DNA from: Prostheceraeus crozeri
Taxonomy: Eukaryota > Platyhelminthes > Polycladida > Euryleptidae
DNA: 64,000 bases
Direction of reading: 5' to 3'
Assembly: GCA_907163375.1 (NCBI GenBank)
Contig: CAJQUW010007784.1
Location: forward strand, 558,001-622,000
In this document: positions 1-8,519 of the stretch, piece by piece
How positions within the stretch are numbered: the stretch's first letter is position 1
Layout of the letters: every line of letters begins with the position of its first letter
Notes under the pieces: generated by a model
What the model was told of the DNA's origin: nothing
What the model saw: only the letters and a program-made list of their open reading frames with translations
Databases searched by the model: none
Program-made: the position numbers and the translations under genes

Positions 1-1
1 C

Positions 2-700
2 ATTCCATCGTTTTACTAACTCAATAAGTGATAAAGGTTGAACACCACGCTTTTTCAAAATGATGCGTTCTTCGCATTCTACAACATCTTCATCAAATAT
101 TTTAAATTTATAATGAAATTTGTTGATTCGATTTGAATAAACTTTTTTAACATTTGCAGTAGCAATTGACGTTAGATGTAGTCCATGACCAAAACCGAGA
201 TGTGGATAGAATTCATTATCCAACCTCAGTGTAAGACCTTTAGTAAAAGAATGAAAGCGAAGGAACTGTCTCCCACTCCAATGATAGATAGTAAACTCAT
301 AAACCTTCTTATCCTTATTCTTCATGATGGAAGTATTACCACTGTTGAACGCCTTAATAATTTTCTCATTCCCAAATGGACCATAATAATCTGATTTTAT
401 CTGAATCCATTCATAGTTCCACTTTCCATCTGACGTTAAATTGTATTGGAACTGGAATGCATTATTCATCGTTATTCCATCATGGGTGCGAGGAGTCAAT
501 ATCATTTCTTCCAAATTATTCACATTCTGAATATTGCTATCATAGCAAATACTAGAAACGCCAACCTCCCATTCACCTTCTAAATGTAGAGGGCGATTTA
601 ATTCTACTCGATAGTCTGATGGTTTATTTTTGGGAAATTTATTCATAGAAGCATTACTGGGCAAGTAGATTAGAAACGAGTCCTTATTTTCACTTTCCAT
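2..700 (-). CDS. Polinton A structural-type protein, copy a (3' end outside window)
   Basis: A reading frame starts at the ATG at 698-700 and stays open for 233 codons to the window edge. Its N-terminus has the pattern LPSNASMNKFPKNKPSDY followed by an aromatic-rich EGEWEVGVSS stretch. The same layout occurs in copy b of this element and in the related gene of Polinton B. It belongs to a large protein family seen in animal Polintons, next to the capsid genes; I infer a virion or assembly role but cannot name the fold. It lies head to tail with copy b, separated by about 160 bases. Protein length cannot be judged because the C-terminus is not in view. Confidence 0.7.
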   Translation of the reverse strand, partial: MESENKDSFLIYLPSNASMNKFPKNKPSDYRVELNRPLHLEGEWEVGVSSICYDSNIQNVNNLEEMILTPRTHDGITMNNAFQFQYNLTSDGKWNYEWIQIKSDYYGPFGNEKIIKAFNSGNTSIMKNKDKKVYEFTIYHWSGRQFLRFHSFTKGLTLRLDNEFYPHLGFGHGLHLTSIATANVKKVYSNRINKFHYKFKIFDEDVVECEERIILKKRGVQPLSLIELVKRWN

Positions 701-858
701 ATTATTCACATGGGAAAAATATATTAGCATACTTTTGCATTAACTCTTCATTCGGAAATGGAGTGTGATACTTGTCACAGCATCTTTATGAAAAGGAATC
801 AACGCACCAGCATCGTCATATCGTCATAAATTGCAATATCAATTTGTGGGATGTAGTT

Positions 859-2132
859 TCATTTCAGCTTTGTATAATGCACTTTCTTGAAAGTATGCTC
901 AGATAAAATACTGCAGCTTTTTGGCTGGTATGGTATCATTGCTAGCAATGGAGCTTCAACATCTCCCACACGTACATCTTCACCAATATTGGAATATATC
1001 TGAAAATAGTTAATACGACGCGATAGTGACATGTCTGCGCTAGCTTTGGTTACAGTACCACTTTTAAAGATATTTTGATCAAAACGCAAAATGTCCATTA
1101 GAGTTTTATCCATAATTAGTTCAATACCTTTTCCACTTATAGTGAGAGAAAAAACACCTTCTTTTTCAGAAAATGAAATTTGTTGGTCATTAATCACTTC
1201 ATTCAAATAATCTACAACCAATTTAACTGAAGTAATAATGCGAGGCATCAACACTCTTGTTTCATGTAAGACACCACCGAAAGGCTCTACACACTTTCTG
1301 TATAAAGATACGGCCCATTCTGTATCAAATTGATTTGACCTTTCACATGGTAAATGTTGCATATCAAATTTTCCATGAACAGCTGCTGAACGATGTCGTA
1401 AGAACTGATGAAAATCTTTTGAACAAACTAATACTAGATCTTCATCATTTAATTTACTTATTGCAATATGATTAGATGATTTGATATATGTCAATGTTGC
1501 CACTTGTTTACCATCAACTCGAAGGAGATAATTAAATTTCTTCAATAATGTTTCAGGAGTCATGTTTGTCTTTCTTGGCTTAATCACAATCTTCTTCACC
1601 AACGTCTTCTCATTTTTTGGAATAAGATCTACATAATAAGCTTCCTCTCGATATATTAACTGTTTATGACCACTTATGTGGTAATTAACGTTAAAATTAT
1701 CATAGCTTGTTAAGGCGCTAGCGAGGTAACCTAAATCATTTCTTAAACTTGGACTTAAACCAACAGTCCAATCTTTCTCAACTACATGATGTACATAATT
1801 ATGATCATCATTGTGCGGAGTAAATTGGACAATATGTTTACACGCTTTATTCAAGAAATCATATATAAACTTTTGACATGATAAGAGATCTGTGGAATGT
1901 ATACTCGGCAGCCCTTTTCACATTGGTAAGCAGCTGTGCGTCTCATATTAATAGTCATCACCTCATGATCAAAAGTATAGACACAGTTGCTATGAACAAG
2001 TTGAGTGACACCCACTTCCCAATTTCCATTTAGCTGTTGTGCATGATCAATGGGAGTAGAAAAGAGTGCGGCTCGATTACTAGCAAATCTATTTGCAGCC
2101 GCATTGCTAAGCAAAATATGATAAAACGACAT
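859..2132 (-). pseudogene. Polinton A structural-type protein, copy b (broken)
   Basis: This is a second, diverged member of the same family as copy a. It has the short N-terminal LLSNAAANRFASNRAALF pattern with a NGNWEVGV stretch, and near its C-terminus the VGDVEAPLL motif, which is also in the Polinton B homologue (VGDIEAPLL). I place the start at the ATG at 2130-2132 because the open frame above it begins only with a TTG. The start lies just 35 bases from the first plus-strand gene, so the two promoters must overlap or be shared. The gene is broken. Having two tandem copies in one element is unusual compared with Polinton B, which has one. Confidence 0.7.
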
Positions 2133-2168
2133 TTTTATATTGCTGATCTGCAACTTTGCATAACATCA
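2132..2168. promoter_or_regulatory. 35-bp divergent spacer between structural gene and PC4-like gene
   Basis: The ATG of the minus-strand structural gene (2130-2132) and the ATG of the plus-strand PC4-like gene (2168) leave only 35 bases between them. The minus strand has an ATATAAAAATG run immediately at the start codon. The spacer contains CAACTTTGCAT, which recurs at 5,668-5,680 just upstream of the basic core-like gene. A promoter function is inferred. Confidence 0.4.
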
Positions 2169-2524
2169 TGAAGACTTGGATTTTGGACTCTCTACAATAT
2201 ATCAGAGTTGATCGTGATGGAAACGTACATTTCAAAAATTCTCATGGTCATACATCAAGAGTTATTACATTAACATGGCGACAATTTGTCAACCTCAATG
2301 ATATCATGAGGGATTTGGAATATTTTGAAACATTAAGATTCATCTCCTTGGGTGATCAAGTTTGGCTTCAACATTACAGAAATGAAATTCAAATCTGCCT
2401 TTCTCATTCCGCAAACTGTTTCTCATTTCGCAAATACAATTGGGAGAAGTATAGAAGATACATACATCGCTCCATCATGACATTTATTCGTCGTGAGTTC
2501 ATCGCCCTACTATGCAAATCTTAA
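2168..2524 (+). CDS. PC4-like transcription cofactor, copy 1 (Polinton A)
   Basis: A 118-residue basic protein from the ATG at 2168 (the frame is open slightly upstream from a TTG). It has two similar halves: a beta-rich stretch with a D-G-N turn, then a hydrophobic helix (WRQFVNLNDIMRDLEYF), then a second beta stretch ending in YNWEKYRRYIHRSIMTFI. This strand-strand-W/Y-helix pattern recalls the ssDNA-binding domain of the coactivator PC4 (for example LNPEQWSQLKEQI in animal PC4). It is followed 22 bases later by a paralogue (copy 2) with the same layout, and the TBP-like gene overlaps the end of that one. The PC4 assignment rests on pattern only; an unrelated small DNA-binding fold is possible. 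Confidence 0.5.
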   Translation: MKTWILDSLQYIRVDRDGNVHFKNSHGHTSRVITLTWRQFVNLNDIMRDLEYFETLRFISLGDQVWLQHYRNEIQICLSHSANCFSFRKYNWEKYRRYIHRSIMTFIRREFIALLCKS

Positions 2525-2546
2525 TCAGACATGACTACCACGCACC

Positions 2547-2897
2547 ATGAGTTGGAAATTAGATTCCCTACAACGTATTGAAACGGATCATGATCGAAAC
2601 GTTTATTTCAAAGATTCAACTGGAAATGTGAGAAGAGAGTTTGCTTTATCTTATCGTCATTTTCAATCTCTACATCATATCATGAAGGACTTGAAATACT
2701 TCTATATGAAAAGACATTCACGTATTGGAAATCGCATCTGGTTGCGCGTCAACAAACGGCGAATTCAACTCTATCATTCCCAACTCCATACTAACTTCAC
2801 ATTTCATCAAGGTAGTTGGGAAAAGTATAAAAGGAAGGTACATCGCTCAATTTACTCATTTTTTCATCATGAAGCGCCATCGCTACACCATCGTTAA
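2547..2897 (+). CDS. PC4-like transcription cofactor, copy 2 (Polinton A)
   Basis: A 116-residue basic protein starting at a proper ATG. It is a clear paralogue of the preceding gene: both share LDSLQ, the VYFKDS/VHFKNS strand, an FQSLHHIMKDLKYF-type helix and a WEKYKRKVHRSIYSF C-terminal helix. Both halves look like PC4-type strand-helix units. Its 3' end overlaps the start of the TBP-like gene by 29 bases, so the two were probably transcribed together. A counterpart is found before the TBP-like gene of Polinton B. The role in transcription is inferred from the PC4 resemblance and from the TBP-like neighbour. Confidence 0.5.
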   Translation: MSWKLDSLQRIETDHDRNVYFKDSTGNVRREFALSYRHFQSLHHIMKDLKYFYMKRHSRIGNRIWLRVNKRRIQLYHSQLHTNFTFHQGSWEKYKRKVHRSIYSFFHHEAPSLHHR

Positions 2898-3414
2898 CAT
2901 TCTCCGTCGCTTCAGACTCTACACCAAAATCGATCTCACAACATTACACCAACACCTTCCAAACAGCAAGTATTACCCAGGCCGACCTCAAATGTTAGTG
3001 GTGAAGATGAACAATTCACGGAATCTTCAACTCTTCCCAAATGGGACTGTACAGATTCTCGGCGCCCTTTCTCATTCATCGGCGCAGTCAATGCGCTTAG
3101 AGCTACAGAGACTACTACGTCGGATATGGAAGAGGGAGAGGTGTGTGATGTCGAATCTGACTGTGGACAATATGGTGATCTCTACTCAATTGAGTGAAAG
3201 TGTATCATTTTTGAAGATTCGTACCAGCAGTTACAATTTGTGTTATGAACCCGAACTTTTTCCTGCATCTCTCATTAGTTGTTGGTTACCTGTGCATGTT
3301 GCAATCTTTCATAATAGTAAAGTGATCATTACTGGACTAAAATCTCATGTACAAGCAAATGTGATCCTAGACTATCTCATCGAGTATGTACGTAGCCAGC
3401 GGATTGTAAAATAA
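2869..3414 (+). CDS. TBP-like protein (two-lobed TATA-binding fold), Polinton A
   Basis: From the ATG at 2869 this encodes 181 residues, the size of the conserved TBP core. Lobe 1 has IVN, then KIDLTTL, then NSKYYPGRPQMLVVKM, then LQLFPNGTVQILGA, matching in order the TBP blocks IV, KLDLKTI, NAEYNPKRFAAVIMRI and ALIFSSGKMVCTGA. A middle VDNMV matches TBP IQNMV. Lobe 2 has CYEPELFPASLI and HVAIFHNSKVIITGLKS, matching SYEPELFPGLIY and VLLIFVSGKVVLTGAK. Known TBP binds the TATA box and nucleates the preinitiation complex; that this copy did so for viral promoters is inferred. It is convergent with the protease gene. The frame is open further upstream, but the chosen start fits the TBP core and the family counterpart in Polinton B. 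Confidence 0.82.
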   Translation: MKRHRYTIVNILRRFRLYTKIDLTTLHQHLPNSKYYPGRPQMLVVKMNNSRNLQLFPNGTVQILGALSHSSAQSMRLELQRLLRRIWKRERCVMSNLTVDNMVISTQLSESVSFLKIRTSSYNLCYEPELFPASLISCWLPVHVAIFHNSKVIITGLKSHVQANVILDYLIEYVRSQRIVK

Positions 3415-3440
3415 AAAACAATTTTTCCAACATGATGTTT

Positions 3441-3900
3441 TTATTTCAAATCATGATAGAACTTACAAATCATTTTTTCATTAGAGGATGGATTACATGA
3501 AAAGTTTTGAATAACAGATACAAATCGAGATACATGTAAACGTTTTAAGATGAAGTACAGTACAAAAGCACCACACGCTGATGAAAGTGGATGTTGTAGT
3601 ATGCGTTCATTTCGCTGATATTGACGCGTATGTTTTCTCAACTACTGCTGTGTTGGTATATTTGGAGGATGAGCAAGAGAGTCAAATAGTTCACCACGTC
3701 GGTCTTCTCCAATAAAGATCGCTTTCCAATGCTCACCGCCTAAATTCTGCGAATGAGTGTTTAGCACAATAAAGATGGGATAGTGATTTATTGCAGGTGG
3801 TAAGGTATCGAGCGAATAGACATTATCGAAAGCTTTCAACGTCGCTTCGTCTGCATTACGCTGTACTTTAGTTTTAATATCGTCAGCAGTCTACCAACTC
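3441..3900 (-). pseudogene. Adenain/Ulp1-type cysteine protease (broken), Polinton A
   Basis: The remnant shows GGEHWKAIF with the catalytic His of the adenovirus-type (C5/C48) protease fold, RGELFDSLAHPP with the acidic triad position, and SSACGAFVLYFILK around the catalytic Cys. In adenoviruses and Polintons this protease matures capsid proteins. The gene sits 3' of the capsid gene and convergent with the TBP-like gene, the same arrangement as in Polinton B, where the homologue is whole. This copy is broken. Confidence 0.8.
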
Positions 3901-3901
3901 A

Positions 3902-5185
3902 TTAACGATTATACTGAAGAATCACGTCACGATACTTTGTAATTTCAATATTTGAATCGAAGACTGCATAAATTAATACATTGATCGTCTCAGGTAGTGT
4001 TCTTTTGAACGTCAAATCCAAACGAATATTATGAGGCACGTTCGCTTGACGATAGGGTGTACTAATATCGCTGTCAGCAGTCAAATCAAATGCATAAATA
4101 GTATATCCACTCTTAAACTCTTTCATAGTCAGTCCGTTGGTGTCATCCGTATTGTAAAAGCCAAAGACATCCATAAAATCAACATACGTGTAACTCCGCA
4201 TAAATTGATCCGAAGCAAAATCTGGTTTGTAGGTTGGACTAGGACGACTCACTCCATTTACACGTAAAGCAATTTCACTTAACTGATTGTGTTTAAAATG
4301 GAAAGGATTCTTCTTTATATTACCATTAAATGCATCATTTTCAACCATTGCCACCATGAGGAGCTTCGGTGCTTCCGATGGAAAGAGGCCATCTTTCATG
4401 AAACTCTTTTGATCTTTAGGAATTGTAAAGGTGAGAAGCTTTGTATGCCGAATGGGGTAAATGGCATTTTGGCGGTTAAGACCTTCAGCATGCCCTCTAA
4501 TTACACTTGGATTCGGTACTACTCGACGAATGTAAAGTGCAATATCTTCCACATGAATTCTAAAATTGTCAACTTTAGCAAATGCATTCAGCGCAAATTC
4601 AGGCTTATTCAATGTCAGCTTGAGTCGCATGCTGGTATTACAGAGTAAAAACGTTGACTGTCTAAAGAAGTCTAAATTCAGCGGACCATATAGCGGACAT
4701 ACTTTACTATCTTTAATCATAGCAGATCGCTTTACAAAGCCACTGTTTGTTTCAGCATCAAATTTTCCTGCTTCATCTCTGTAACATCCCATGGCTTCCA
4801 TATGACTTTTTTGTGCTGCTGGATGAAACTGTGATACATGATTGAAATATGATTTATAGGGATAATCGCTTTGACCACCTTCCACCTGCTGCTCTCCAAT
4901 CGTTAGAGAAACATCGCGAAGTAATGTAGTCAATGGTAAATTGTTCAGTCCAACTTTATGTGTATCGTCAATAGCAGTTCCATCTGCTTGCTGAATTCTA
5001 AACCTCAAATCAACCATCGCATAACTCAAATCTATGTAGTCATCACTACCACCAGGAATAACAAATTCAATGGGGCCAGCATTCTCAGCTGTTCGAGGAT
5101 GATAATCTACAATACTTGAACTAAGAATATCTGTCTGTATGCCTTGTTGATCAAACAAACAAAACCCGGAAGTTTTACACTCCAT
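3902..5185 (-). CDS. Putative major capsid protein, F54H12.2 type (Polinton A)
   Basis: A whole 427-residue frame from the ATG at 5183-5185. It has the hallmarks of the F54H12.2-like family found in many invertebrate genomes: QTDILSSSIVDYHP near the N-terminus, then IEFVIPGGSDDYIDL, then VGLNNLPLTTLLRDVSLTIGEQQVEGG, and an FTIPKDQKS stretch in the middle. The Polinton B homologue matches along its length. The family is predicted to be a beta-rich capsid component; calling it the major capsid protein is inference from size and position between protease and core genes. The next gene upstream, the core-like gene, ends 3 bases before this start, so the two were likely co-transcribed. Confidence 0.72.
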   Translation of the reverse strand: MECKTSGFCLFDQQGIQTDILSSSIVDYHPRTAENAGPIEFVIPGGSDDYIDLSYAMVDLRFRIQQADGTAIDDTHKVGLNNLPLTTLLRDVSLTIGEQQVEGGQSDYPYKSYFNHVSQFHPAAQKSHMEAMGCYRDEAGKFDAETNSGFVKRSAMIKDSKVCPLYGPLNLDFFRQSTFLLCNTSMRLKLTLNKPEFALNAFAKVDNFRIHVEDIALYIRRVVPNPSVIRGHAEGLNRQNAIYPIRHTKLLTFTIPKDQKSFMKDGLFPSEAPKLLMVAMVENDAFNGNIKKNPFHFKHNQLSEIALRVNGVSRPSPTYKPDFASDQFMRSYTYVDFMDVFGFYNTDDTNGLTMKEFKSGYTIYAFDLTADSDISTPYRQANVPHNIRLDLTFKRTLPETINVLIYAVFDSNIEITKYRDVILQYNR

Positions 5186-5187
5186 GA

Positions 5188-5643
5188 TTAGAAGTTATGG
5201 CAGCGTCGTCGTTTAGCGCCTGATGAATGATTAGAGCCTCTACGACGTTTGCGTGAATGCCTTTTGACTGAAGATCGCACCTTACCAGCTCCGCGATGTT
5301 TCCTCCTTCCTTTATTCATTCGTTTAGGCGATTTCTTTCCTTGAGTAACACCAGCAAAGGTCTGCTTCAATGTTTTTAAACCGCGTTCCTTCCCACGATT
5401 CAACAAACTGCTCTTAAAACTTCTACCTCTGGAAAGATCACTAGCAACATCACCAGCAAAGTCAACGGCATTACTTAAAACATTTCGTTTTAAAGATCTT
5501 CCGACATTGGATATGAGAGGTGCTACAACAGATTTCAGTGCACCAAGTATGCTACCTCCACGTTGGCGGCGAGCGCCGCTGTAAATTTGTCCTCCACTAC
5601 TTACATAGGAGGGTCGTGAATAAAATGAGGCAGTTGGATTCAT
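5188..5643 (-). CDS. Basic core/pVI-like protein (Polinton A)
   Basis: A whole 151-residue protein. The N-terminus reads YSRPSYVSSGGQIYSGARRQ, followed by a glycine-rich amphipathic stretch (GGSILGALKSVVAPLI) and then a strongly Lys/Arg-rich tail ending in KRRRGSNHSSGAKRRR. The Polinton B homologue (26,362-26,844) has the same order: YSRPSYQSG, GGGIFGALRRMVLPTL, basic tail. The amphipathic helix plus basic tail recalls adenovirus pVI and pX/core proteins, which act in membrane lysis and DNA condensation; that function is inferred, not shown. The gene lies between integrase and capsid genes. Confidence 0.68.
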   Translation of the reverse strand: MNPTASFYSRPSYVSSGGQIYSGARRQRGGSILGALKSVVAPLISNVGRSLKRNVLSNAVDFAGDVASDLSRGRSFKSSLLNRGKERGLKTLKQTFAGVTQGKKSPKRMNKGRRKHRGAGKVRSSVKRHSRKRRRGSNHSSGAKRRRCHNF

Positions 5644-5667
5644 AGCTCAAACCCTAAACATTGTTAG

Positions 5668-5680
5668 TTACAACTTTGCA
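5668..5680. promoter_or_regulatory. CAACTTTGCAT motif upstream of the core-like gene
   Basis: An ACAACTTTGCATGAAT stretch lies in the 40-base gap between integrase and core-like gene. The same CAACTTTGCAT core is in the 35-bp divergent spacer at about 2,151-2,161. Two occurrences, both in front of minus-strand structural genes, suggest a shared late-promoter element; this is inference from only two sites. Confidence 0.25.
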
Positions 5681-5684
5681 TGAA

Positions 5685-6951
5685 TCACTGTCGATCACTT
5701 AGATGAAAGATGTCGGCACGACGCATCCAAGAGTTCATACTTGAAGGATAACCAGTCCATTTAACAAGACACCATTCTTCACCTTGCCGTTTTTTACACC
5801 GAATGATTTTCTCTACCAAATATGTTTCACTTTCAGTGACTACCTCAATCTCATCGCGGTAAAAGCTACCCTCAATTTCTTCATTATCGTAATCTTTCAA
5901 CTTGTAGGTGGTCGGAGAGTCTTTTTGATCAATCCTTGATACTGTAAATACCTCCTCTGTCCAATTCGGAAGGTACCCTTTGGCAAAAACACTTTTCACT
6001 TTTGAGATACGAACTTTATCACCAATTTTCACATCACTTTTCACATGAGTGCGTTTACGTTGGAATGATTCGCGCACTTTATCTACATTGTCAGCAGTTA
6101 CATCTACTGGTCTGAGTCCAATAGAACGATGGATAGAGTGATTGTAGGCATGGAGTGTATCTTGTAGAACCTTTGTCCAATTTTGTGTCAAGTTCGCAGT
6201 AAAATGTCGCCACAAGCGATTTTTTAATGTGCGATTAAAACGTTCAACGAGTGTAGCTTTATAGGCACTCTTTACACTAAACAACTCAATGTCATGCCTC
6301 TCAAATAATCTTCTCACATGCTGATTTTAAAACTCTTTTCCTTGATCACTCTGAATTCTTTTTGGAATGCGACCTTCTCGAAAAATTGTTTGGAATGCTT
6401 TTGCTACTCCTTTCCTTTCTTTAGTTTTTAAAGGTTGGGCCCACGCATAACGCGAGAAAATATCAATGACGGTTAAAATAAAATTATTGCCCGAGTTATG
6501 TTTTGAAATGGAGGCAACATCACACAAATCTGCTTGCCACTGTTCATCGATGTCATGAACAATATAATGGCGGGTGCGGTACTTCTTTTTCGCTTGTTTG
6601 TGGAGTGTATAGGTAGCCTGACCCTTTAACCATCGTTTCACTTGTGATTGTGGAAGACCACTCGCTTTTGATTATTTCTTGATCGATGCAAATCCTGCCG
6701 GATGTTTTACATCATAATAGATTGACTTCAAACGTTCAGTCGATGACGACTGACTCTTTTTCCACCTTCTCATCTTTTTGCTTTCTTGCCTTTCTACATT
6801 TACAACAACTGCAGCATTTAGCTTTAGCGGTTTTGCGATCCTGTTCACATTGCTTAGGAGTTTCATTGTGAGAGCTGGCGCAGCAAGTGCAAGTGACAAC
6901 GACACTCACCTCTGGCGGCTCATTACATGGCAAGCAACACATCTGCTTCAT
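5685..6951 (-). pseudogene. Polinton integrase with chromodomain (broken), Polinton A
   Basis: Retrovirus-type DDE integrase of the Polinton class. In order: a Cys-rich N-terminal part (many CC and CxC pairs), a QVKRWLKGQATYTLHK helix typical of Polinton integrases, the core with EQWQADLCDV (first Asp), SDQGKEF (second Asp) and VERFNRTLK (catalytic Glu), then an SH3-like segment, and a C-terminal chromodomain with VEKIIRCKK and LVKWTGYPSSMNSW. Chromodomains bind methylated histone tails and can bias integration. The order matches the homologue in Polinton B. The gene is broken in more than one place. Confidence 0.85.
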
Positions 6952-6952
6952 A

Positions 6953-7645
6953 TTAATAGTCTGAGAACATGTATTTCTTGGGAGGAGCAGTTTTACGTTT
7001 TCCTTTTACTAGTTTTAGTGGTGGTGTAGATCTACGTCGAGTTCTTCCTCTTGTTTGCTTAGTGAGTGTGGGAAGGGATGTAGCAGGTGACGTCTTAAAC
7101 CAATTTGTTGGCATTTTCATCGTCTGAAGCATTGGAGTAGTAGCCACTGTTGAATCAAGTTCTTTCAATGTCTCATTATTCAAAGCAAATTTTGGTACAT
7201 TATGCTTTTTCAATAGTTTAAGAAAGTATGAACAACCAGGTGGAACATAGCCCTGACGGCGCTTTCTACGTGTCGCATACTGAATCAAGTCTTCATAACG
7301 TGAAGCATCAATCACTTTATTTTCATCTGTAATGATTTCTCCTCTATCATTTACATTGAGATGGGGTTCAATACTATTGAAAAGAGATATGGCATGTGCG
7401 CGAGATGCTAAAGGTGTAGCAGTCGATATAGAGTCACGCATCTTATTCTTCAAGCTTTTCAATTGCTCAACAGTTTCCGATTGTAATAATACAGCACGAT
7501 GTGGATCTTTGATGTGAACATTTTGCTGATAATCTATTTCTTTCCTATACATTTGATTTGCAAGAGGTTGCTTTACTTGCTGCATGGCAGTCAATTGTAC
7601 ATATTCATCCTGAGGTATAACAATCATGCGAGAATAAGAACTCAT
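6953..7645 (-). CDS. Conserved Polinton middle protein (Polinton A)
   Basis: A whole 230-residue protein of unassigned function that is conserved next to the ATPase in animal Polintons. It has RMIVIPQDEYVQL at the N-terminus, then KDPHRAVLLQSE, a coiled region, a SIEPHLNVNDRGEI stretch, then YVPPGCSYFLKLLKKHNVPK and a basic Thr/Arg-rich tail. The Polinton B homologue shares MVVIPQEEYVQL, KDPYRRMQLAAE and FIDPHVKFNERGEI. The start overlaps the stop of the upstream ATPase gene by 4 bases, suggesting translational coupling or tight packing. I do not know its role. Confidence 0.7.
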   Translation of the reverse strand: MSSYSRMIVIPQDEYVQLTAMQQVKQPLANQMYRKEIDYQQNVHIKDPHRAVLLQSETVEQLKSLKNKMRDSISTATPLASRAHAISLFNSIEPHLNVNDRGEIITDENKVIDASRYEDLIQYATRRKRRQGYVPPGCSYFLKLLKKHNVPKFALNNETLKELDSTVATTPMLQTMKMPTNWFKTSPATSLPTLTKQTRGRTRRRSTPPLKLVKGKRKTAPPKKYMFSDY

Positions 7646-8262
7646 AGTTTGTAGATAATCATGGGAGTTTTCAAAATATCACTTCGAAATCTAAATTCTT
7701 CCGGACACTCTTGCGTAAAGTCAATGAATAAGTAACCGTGTGGTTTTTCAGTAGCTGCTTGAAAAATTTCAATTAAGGCTTTTGATCCTCTGGGTGCAAC
7801 TTGTCGCGCTAAAATTTCAAATTGACTTTTATCTCGCGGATTCTTGAAAATAGCATAATAGTGTGTATTCAGGTTTCGTGTACGAGCTTCTTTTCCATCA
7901 GGAAACAAATTTTGTGTGATATAGATGATAAAGCACCTTTTATGATGTGCTTATATGATGTTATATGTGCTTATATATGCTTATATGTGTTTGCTTATGA
8001 TGTGCAAAATATCATCAATGATTAGATTGGGAAATACTTTCCTCTCCTTACCAGGATTATTACGAAAGATGCGTATAACATTGAAAGCAGCTAACCATCG
8101 TTTAAAGTCAATAAGAAGAGCAGTCTCACAAGAAAAGCCATAGTCTTGCAAATATTTCAGATTAAGTCCATGAATGTGTTTTCTCGCCCATTGATCAACA
8201 TTGGGATTGCAGTTGGCATGTTGATGATAGACACTGACAATCTGATATTTCCAATTGTTCAT
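7642..8262 (-). pseudogene. Packaging ATPase remnant (A32/FtsK type), Polinton A
   Basis: The C-terminal part reads TRNLNTHYYAIFKNPRDKSQ and HGYLFIDFTQECPEEFRFRSDI, which match the whole ATPase of Polinton B almost word for word. Further upstream an unassigned 93-codon stretch ends in FPNLIIDDIL, which could be a Walker B strand of the same gene, though the rest of that stretch does not resemble the Polinton B protein. The gene is broken. In the family this ATPase drives DNA into capsids. Confidence 0.7.
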
Positions 8263-8359
8263 AGCAATAGCACTGAGCTACTGTACAGGTTCACCCTCAC
8301 AATCCATAAAAATGATGATAGAAGCCTAAAACGGAAATTTACACATCTAAGGAAACGTT

Positions 8360-8485
8360 CTATAACATATTACAAAATGAAGAATTACATCGATGCTTTT
8401 CACGACAAAATACGCAAATGATATGATGGCAACGAAGAAGTAAAATGTATCTAATAAGACCACGTCTACGACACTCAAAGCACAT
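8360..8485 (-). CDS. Small Cys/His-rich RING-like protein (Polinton A)
   Basis: A 41-residue frame with MCFECRRRG, then LLLRCHHIICVFCREKHRC. The spacing C-x2-C-x14-C-H-H-x2-C-x2-C fits the first six ligands of a RING or other treble-clef zinc site. It is too short to be a full RING domain. It overlaps nothing recognisable and has no match in Polinton B. It may be a small zinc-binding accessory protein, an exon, or chance. Confidence 0.3.
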   Translation of the reverse strand: MCFECRRRGLIRYILLLRCHHIICVFCREKHRCNSSFCNML

Positions 8486-8519
8486 AAGCGAATTGTCATA
8501 GGGTAGAGTTAGGAAAGGA

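Noticed and set aside
7938-8002. CRISPR-like short repeats (TGCTTATATG units)
   Set aside because: Irregular AT-rich microsatellite in eukaryotic DNA, with no regular spacers.
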